A DNA stretch of 64,000 nt from assembly GCF_001039355.2 (NCBI RefSeq), contig NW_019774069.1:871746-935745 (forward strand), written 5' to 3'. The notes beneath the pieces are model-generated. The model did not search any database and was not told where the DNA came from. It saw only the letters and a list, made by a program, of their open reading frames with translations. Source of the DNA: Lingula anatina (Eukaryota; Brachiopoda; Lingulata; Lingulida; Lingulidae). This document shows, piece by piece, positions 59,626-64,000 of this stretch. The position numbers were made by a program, and so were the translations under genes. Within the stretch, counting starts at the first letter, position 1. The number at the start of each line of letters is the position of its first letter.

Positions 59626-62600
59626 GTAATTATTAGCAAATGATTCAAATGAGGCAATGAATATTTATTAGTAGCAAAAATACATGCATGACAATTAATT
59701 TGTTATACTGCAAGTAAGGGTAAATACAAAAGAGCAATTTAATTACATAATTTTGTTAATCAAATGGGTTAATGTTAAAAAAGGAATTTAAGGAATAATA
59801 TTAAGATGTTTTAAAATATTTTGCTGTTTTTTGTTGAATATAAGGTGTATTATTGATAAAGCACAGTTTATTTGATTTTTTTTTCAGTTTGAAAATATCT
59901 TTTTGATTTTAATTTTTTTTCCATTCAGGCTTAACCCAGTTGAAGATTCTTGATAGAACCTCAGTGTCCAATTTGATACGAAGGTTGTTTCCTTTATCCA
60001 AAGAAAACTGCAAACTTTGGAACCCACAGACCAGAGAGCATCCTACTTTTCATTGGTTTCAAATGTTATGGAAGTACCTGGCAGGCAGTTCCCTGATGAT
60101 CTTTCCAGGTTTGAAGGTTTACACATTCTGCCAGATGTTGCTTCTTGCAAAGTTGTGAGGTTAAGCTCTGGTATAGCTGCTTTGATTGCGTCCTGGAGAG
60201 GGGACAAACTTGATGATAGTTTGGCCCATCAAATAAGAGCTTTGGGGGTTATTGTATTTCAGAATCTTCCCAAATTTATTGAAGATCACCAGGCTGTTGT
60301 GCCAAGGTACATTAGTCCACCAACACCTCAAGGTGTTCTACAGGCTCTTTCAAGTGTGCAAACACAAGCTCTGGCAGTTGTAAAAGATTGGCCATTAGCA
60401 GAAAAGGATAAACTGAGAATGTTTTTATCCAAAGCCTCTGCAAACTGTATACATTTGCACAGGGAATTACTTTTGAAACTACCAATCTTTAGGTTAGTGA
60501 GTGGAACAAAATATTTTGATCTGCCAAGTTCTGCTGACACAGTTTCTCTCAGTGAGGTACAAAGGGCCTTGCAACACAGTCCAAGCTTTCCATTACCTTT
60601 CAAGTTCATAAATGCATCAGAGAGAGACTCAGAAGTCCTTGTTCAACATTTACAAATAAGGGTATTCCACACCAATGACTTGCTAAAAGAAATTGTCTTA
60701 CCAAACATTGAATGGTACAAGAAGAATGGGGAGATTGATTGTTTGATGAAGCAAGTTCTGACTATCAACATGAATGAAGATCAAAAAATTTTCCAAAAGA
60801 TGAAGAACATATCTTTTATTCCAACCAAATCAGGCATGAGATTCACAGCAAACTCATTGTTTGATCCTTGTGACCATGTTGTGTTTGAACTATTTGATGG
60901 GGTGTGTGATGTATTTCCAACTAAGCAATACAGGGATGAGCCACGATTATTCACAGCTTTAAAGATGCTAGGATTGAAGACAAAAAAAGACATAACTGCC
61001 AGAGACATTTACGGGGTTGCTCAGTACATTCAAAAGGCAAATGGACCAGTGGTGCCAGACCATTTCATTGCCAAGTCCAAGGCAGTTATGACCATTCTGA
61101 AGTCCCAGCCAGTAATACTAGGACTTGCATCAGAGTGGTTGAAGACAGTCAAGTTTATCAAGGTCAAGCCAAGGCCATATAATTATCCCAGGACTTTGCC
61201 ATGGTGTTATGCTGCATGCATCTTTTTAAGTCCAAGTGAGTTGAACAGCAGCATCTTTGAAAAAGTGATTGGCTCTGTGGGGCATATTGCAGGTGAAGAA
61301 GTAAATGAGGAGATTGCCAGAAATTTTGGATGGAACAAAAGGCCAGCTGTGTCAAAAGTGATAGATCATTTAAAACAAGTTGTTCGCCACTACACAAGCA
61401 AAGAAAAAGATGTGTATTTGCCAATGATTTTAGATATCTACAGAGAACTATGGCACCCTGAGAGGGACGGAAATCTACATGAACACTTGATACCTAGTGC
61501 AGAGAAATGGATTTGGAATGGAGATGGATTTTGTTCAGCTGAAGAGGTCATTCCTTTCATCCCATCAAAGCTGCAGGGGATTCAGCTAAAGCCACACATG
61601 TTTACCCTGCCAGGAGAAGTAGAGGAATTCAGCAAATACTTTACACACTATGGTGTAAAGCCAAGAAATGAACTTGAAATAATTCTTCAAGTACAAAGCA
61701 TTATCCAAAGCAAATACCTAAAAGAAAGTAGTCAGTCAGGGAGGAACAGCAGCAAGCATACAAATCTTGATAGACAGAGAGATTTGCAGACCATCATAGA
61801 ATTATTGCATATTGTTGAGTCCATGGACAAAGACACCCTATTACAATTGCAAGATGTGCTTTTAGTACCTATTCATAGTGATGACAGTTCTTCCCTTATC
61901 CTAAAACCAGTATCAGAGTGCACCTATTGTGATATGGAATGGCTACAGCAAGGACATGATGTCACTGATGTCAATGATGAAGAATCAGAATTAATCTTCT
62001 TCGTCCATGAGTATGTTCCAATGCAAACTAGTGAAAATTTAGGAATACCTACCCTCATGAGCCGTGTTTTAGATGCAGAAGAGTTAGACATCAATTATGG
62101 TCAGTCAGAGCCATTGACACGGCGCCTACATAACCTGCTTAAAGAAGGTTACACAGATGGTTTATCTGTTCCAAAGGAACTTGTACAGAATGCTGATGAT
62201 GCAGGAGCAACAGAAGTGAAGTTTCTGTTTGACCAGAGAGAAAATGAAGATGCACAAACATGTTTGATAGATGATGGAATGCGAAGATGCCAAGGCCCTG
62301 CTCTCTGGGCCTATAATGATGCTACATTTACAGAGGAAGATTTTACACACATTGCTATGCTGGGTGGTGCAACTAAAGAAAAAATGAGTGACAAAGTTGG
62401 TAAATTTGGACTTGGGTTCAATGCCGTCTACAATTTAACAGATGTTCCAAGTTTTATTAGCAATGACAGCATAGCTATCTTTGATCCTCACATGAAACAC
62501 TTGGGACGAGCAGTAAGGTCAAAACCTGGAATGAAGATCAATCTGAAAAATAGAAAAAAGTTGCAGAAATTAAAGAACCAATTCAAGCCTTTCAATGGTA

Positions 62601-64000
62601 TATTTGGCTGCAATCTTGACCCCACTGTGGAATCATGCATAGCAAGCTATGATGCAACATTATTTCGATTTCCTCTAAGAACAAAAGAACAGTCCTATGA
62701 AAGCGAGATCAGCAAGGTGCATTATGACGAGGAAGAAGTAAAAGAACTTCTTCAGATGTTGGTGAACTATTTGCCAGAGGTGCTACTCTTTACACAGAAT
62801 GTGAAGAAAGTATCAATTTATCACCTTCCAAAGAATGGAACACCATCAATGATGCAGCCTATCTATGAAACCACAAGGAACATCACAAAAGTGATACGAG
62901 GTTTGCATTTACCACATCTTGAGCCAACACAAATTTTAAGAGCATCAACTCAAGTACTCCAAGCAGTGCCATCAACTCACATGAACAGAGTCACACAAAA
63001 TCCAGCAGTGTCTCTTCTTCTTGAGATGTCTTCTAAAAAGGTTCCAGGTAATGTGGGTATTCTCAAAAGGGAAGAGAGAAAGGATTTCTGGCTTGTTACA
63101 TCATGTTTGGGAGACCTTACACAAGAAGTGTTGAAAATGTGCAAAGATACTGGTCTTGTACCTACAGGTGGAGTGGCAGTACACTTAGAAGAGTGCAATA
63201 TACAAGGCAGCAAAAGCTATGCACCAACATGTCTTGAAGGAACAATTTTTTGTTATCTTCCTCTTCCCATACTCAGTGGGTTTCCATTCCATGTCAATGG
63301 CAGTTTTTCTGTTGAGTCCAACCGCAAACATCTGACTGAGAAAACTTCTGATGACAAGATTTCAAAAGGAGCTGAATGGAATGAAACTTTGTTTAAAGAT
63401 GTCATTTCCAAGGCTTTTCTTTTTTGTCTGGAGGATTTGAAAACTTTGACATCTGGCACATCTTATACCTTTTGTGACTTGTGGCCAGCCTCAGTGACCA
63501 GATATAAACCAGTATGTCAACACTTCGTGAAAAAGCTGTATGCCACTTTATTTTCCAGTAAAGAACAGCAGGCACCTCATTTACTTTCAAATGGAAAAAT
63601 GTGGTCAAATGCCCATAGTGTTGGTCTCCTCCAAGAAGATATCAAAGGATCAGGTATAGCAAAACAAGCCAAAGAGGTGTTGGAAATTTTTCTTCAAAAG
63701 GAGGGAAAGATATATGTTGAAGTTCCCCATAAAACAATGGAAGCCCTGTCATTATATGCTCCTAAAGTTGTTGTGGAAAAGATCATGTATGGCCTCCACA
63801 AGCTTTACAAAGAAGCAGTTTTTCCAAATCTCAACATTATTGCTGAAGATGTCCGAAATGCTTTGATTCTGCATGCACTTGATCATGGTGATAAAGATCT
63901 CAATGAGCTCTTGCATTGCGCATGCATTCCTTCCTTACCACATGGGCAGCTAAAACGACCATGTGATCTCCTGCACCCAAATGGTAGAGCTGCTCCATTA
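40711..64000 (+). CDS. SACS-like: Sacsin-like giant chaperone gene, 5' portion (six exons seen, runs off the right edge)
   Basis: Coding exons are 40711-40720, 40967-41052, 43068-43178 (copy at 45458-45568), 56684-56831, 57931-59625 and 59929 to beyond 64000. All junctions are GT-AG and in phase. Sacsin proteins are Hsp90-like ATPases built of repeated sacsin repeat regions (SRR). In vertebrates they act in protein quality control at mitochondria and the cytoskeleton. The start is ATGGCTGAAC with A at -3 and G at +4. The protein opens directly with HGFGIRTPSLIEQLRAVLDQ, so the N-terminal ubiquitin-like domain of vertebrate SACS is missing. This fits a sacsin-like paralogue. About 2,040 codons are visible, covering one complete and one incomplete SRR. 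A splice acceptor at 40610 suggests a 5' UTR exon (40611-40720) and a further upstream first exon. The J and HEPN domains of vertebrate SACS, if present, lie outside the window. Confidence 0.88.
41183..41212. repeat. (AAT)n microsatellite
   Basis: About ten AAT units in sacsin-like intron 2. Confidence 0.9.
41591..41628. repeat. (TA)n microsatellite
   Basis: About 19 TA units in sacsin-like intron 2. Confidence 0.9.
41791..42834. mobile_element. TIR element with CAACGTTGA words (family F)
   Basis: The ends TCCCAGCAGGCA (41791-41802) and TGCCTGCTGGGA (42823-42834) are perfect inverted repeats. Subterminal regions are packed with AACGTTGA and TCAACGT words on both sides. The middle holds a long (TA)n tract (42231-42317). 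It is about 1.04 kb. The 139-codon frame inside shows no known domain. It lies in sacsin-like intron 2. Confidence 0.7.
42691..44975. repeat. Duplicated block around sacsin-like exon 3, copy 1 (empty site)
   Basis: It corresponds to 45062-50170. It carries exon 3, a 28-bp palindrome (43246-43273), the unoccupied TA target at 43654-43655, a family E end and a family A fragment. It differs from the other copy by scattered substitutions and by lacking the 2.8-kb element. Confidence 0.85.
45458..45568 (+). CDS. SACS-like: Redundant copy of sacsin-like exon 3
   Basis: This copy is the same length as 43068-43178, with the same flanking acceptor and donor. It differs by one silent base (CGT to CGC, Arg). 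It lies in the second copy of a block duplicated after the single N at 45061. Using both exons in one mRNA would repeat 37 residues of the ATPase N-box, which no functional sacsin would tolerate. It is probably the other allele. Confidence 0.75.
46052..48852. mobile_element. 2.8-kb TA-flanked TIR transposon (family C), young and nonautonomous
   Basis: Perfect 25-bp terminal inverted repeats start CGGTAAAGTCTTGAAAATTT (46052-46076) and mirror at 48828-48852. A TA flanks both sides. The empty site is intact in the other copy (43654-43655). The TA target suits a Tc1/mariner/pogo-type element. The interior has many GATCGTTCGCG and GAGATCGTTCGCGAT-type words, a 9-bp stem hairpin at 46091-46114 and a 572-N gap. 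No transposase was seen in the sequenced parts. A frame at 46194 (MAALSSSNMK, then GTAATG) could be a captured exon. Confidence 0.85.
47566..48137. other. Assembly gap (572 N)
   Basis: This N run lies inside the family C transposon. Open frames crossing it have no value. Confidence 0.98.
49900..50475 (-). mobile_element. Dispersed repeat family A, copy in sacsin-like intron 3
   Basis: In reverse orientation it carries the CTAGGAGG, GACAAGGG and GAGCTTGTCAAGC segments shared with 10490-11345. Its start is also present at 44695-44975 in the other block copy. It is noncoding. Confidence 0.55.
51365..51590 (-). pseudogene. hAT transposase internal fragment
   Basis: The minus-strand frame reads MSTATTKALNLQEKAIMTAM, then TAVVWMAKECIPLSRTVL with a stop. 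It continues in another frame as FLQAVEVPDIGQLKCCSAVS. The A-x-W-x-AKE-x-I-P pattern recurs in hAT-like transposases. It is a frameshifted relic inside the TIR-bounded element 50701-52806. Confidence 0.5.
52240..52493 (-). pseudogene. hAT transposase N-terminal fragment with BED/TTF-type zinc finger
   Basis: The frame from an ATG at 52493 reads MAAPKAKQPKLSFFG, then RKFQQS, an in-frame TGA where family members have W, then LQRFPWMRFDKEKSTMWCAQ and CKKPDKRNTMAL. A WLxxFPWxxxD..xxxMxCxxC pattern is typical of transposases and domesticated proteins of the ZNF862/KIAA1586 type. The stop codon and the missing middle show that it is dead. Confidence 0.7.
53055..53190 (-). mobile_element. Family A end fragment
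   Basis: It contains TTGTAGAGCTTGTCAAGCAC and TATGAATGCGCTTACTCCAG, ending ATCCTCTAG, which match the end of family A. The inner part is absent. Confidence 0.6.
53785..54311. mobile_element. MITE with CCCATTCACACT termini
   Basis: CCCATTCACACT (53785-53796) and AGTGTGAATGGG (54300-54311) are perfect 12-bp inverted ends of a 527-bp element. Internal GTGTGAACGCAA words recur near both ends. Overlapping small frames on both strands are not gene-like. It lies in sacsin-like intron 3. Confidence 0.7.
55548..55755. mobile_element. Fold-back MITE family E, copy 3
   Basis: CATTCCCATAGACTTTAGAT opens the element and CTGGGAATGGGGTC closes it, as imperfect inverted ends. The centre matches 23195-23415. 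It lies in sacsin-like intron 3. Confidence 0.7.
57584..57752. mobile_element. Fold-back MITE with about 60-bp arms
   Basis: ACCGCTTAATCC, AATGGTC, CTGCCTCTCACA, CCCCACG and CGTCCC occur in this order on the left and in reverse complement on the right. The loop is around 57650-57690. It is noncoding and lies in sacsin-like intron 4. Confidence 0.75.
59929..64000 (+). CDS. SACS-like: Sacsin-like exon 6: SRR1 end, linker and second SRR (SRR2), with a frameshift near 60085
   Basis: The exon opens after ...CCATTCAG at 59928 and continues exon 5 in phase (LTQLKILDRTSVSNL). Near 60085, frame 1 stops making sense and would end at a TGA at about 60158. The next frame takes over with QFPDDLSRFEGLHILPDV and stays open for 3.9 kb to the window end. 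SRR2 begins near 62107 (EPLTRRLHNLLKEGYTDG) with N-box ELVQNADDAGATEVKFLF, then QGPALWAYNDATFTEEDF, KVGKFGLGFNAVYNLTDVPSF, IFDPHMKHLGR and CYLPLPILSGFPFHVNGSFSVES. All ATPase motifs are intact. The site of the shift contains GGCAGGCAG. Gain of one more GGCA unit would restore the frame. Confidence 0.85.

Overview
The window is animal nuclear DNA. It is AT-rich, its genes are split by GT-AG introns, and it carries many short DNA transposons. The three genes (an LRRK1-type kinase, a Shisa-type receptor adaptor and a sacsin-like chaperone), together with the frequent TACATGTA-type words, suggest a marine invertebrate, perhaps a lophotrochozoan such as a mollusc or brachiopod. That placement is an impression and I cannot name the species. 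No search was run; all family calls come from reading the translated exons.

Layout. (1) 869-18587, minus strand: the first 21 coding exons of an LRRK1-like gene, in the order ankyrin, leucine-rich repeats, Roc GTPase, COR. The kinase part lies beyond the left edge. All splice phases agree and the exons join into about 1,191 codons. (2) 19027-24900, plus strand: a complete five-exon Shisa-like membrane protein of 211 residues. Its ATG is 439 bp from that of the LRRK1-like gene, so the two genes are head to head around a shared promoter interval. (3) 24901-40610: long intergenic DNA full of repeats, with one striking promoter-like cluster (ISRE + NF-kB-like site + TATA box) at 30556-30601. (4) 40711-64000 and beyond, plus strand: the start of a sacsin-like gene. 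Exons 1-5 encode a first sacsin repeat region with a Bergerat-fold ATPase. Exon 6 runs off the right edge and carries a second one. Exon 6 has an apparent 4-bp slippage frameshift near 60085.

Assembly. Two N runs (3058-3574, 47566-48137) and seven single Ns are present. Six of the single Ns sit at breaks in near-identical duplicated sequence. Those duplicates differ by single bases, by minisatellite copy number and by presence or absence of transposons. They look like unmerged haplotypes of one locus rather than true tandem duplications. As a result LRRK1-like exon 2, Shisa exon 4 and sacsin-like exon 3 each appear twice.

Mobile DNA. A 2.8-kb TA-flanked terminal-inverted-repeat element has its empty site in the sister haplotype. 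A decayed hAT transposon has recognisable TIRs, target duplication and transposase fragments. There are also several fold-back MITEs, a palindromic GCAGTC minisatellite family, and a dispersed repeat (family A) that carries a DR1 nuclear-receptor half-site pair. The genes do not form an operon or an obvious common pathway.
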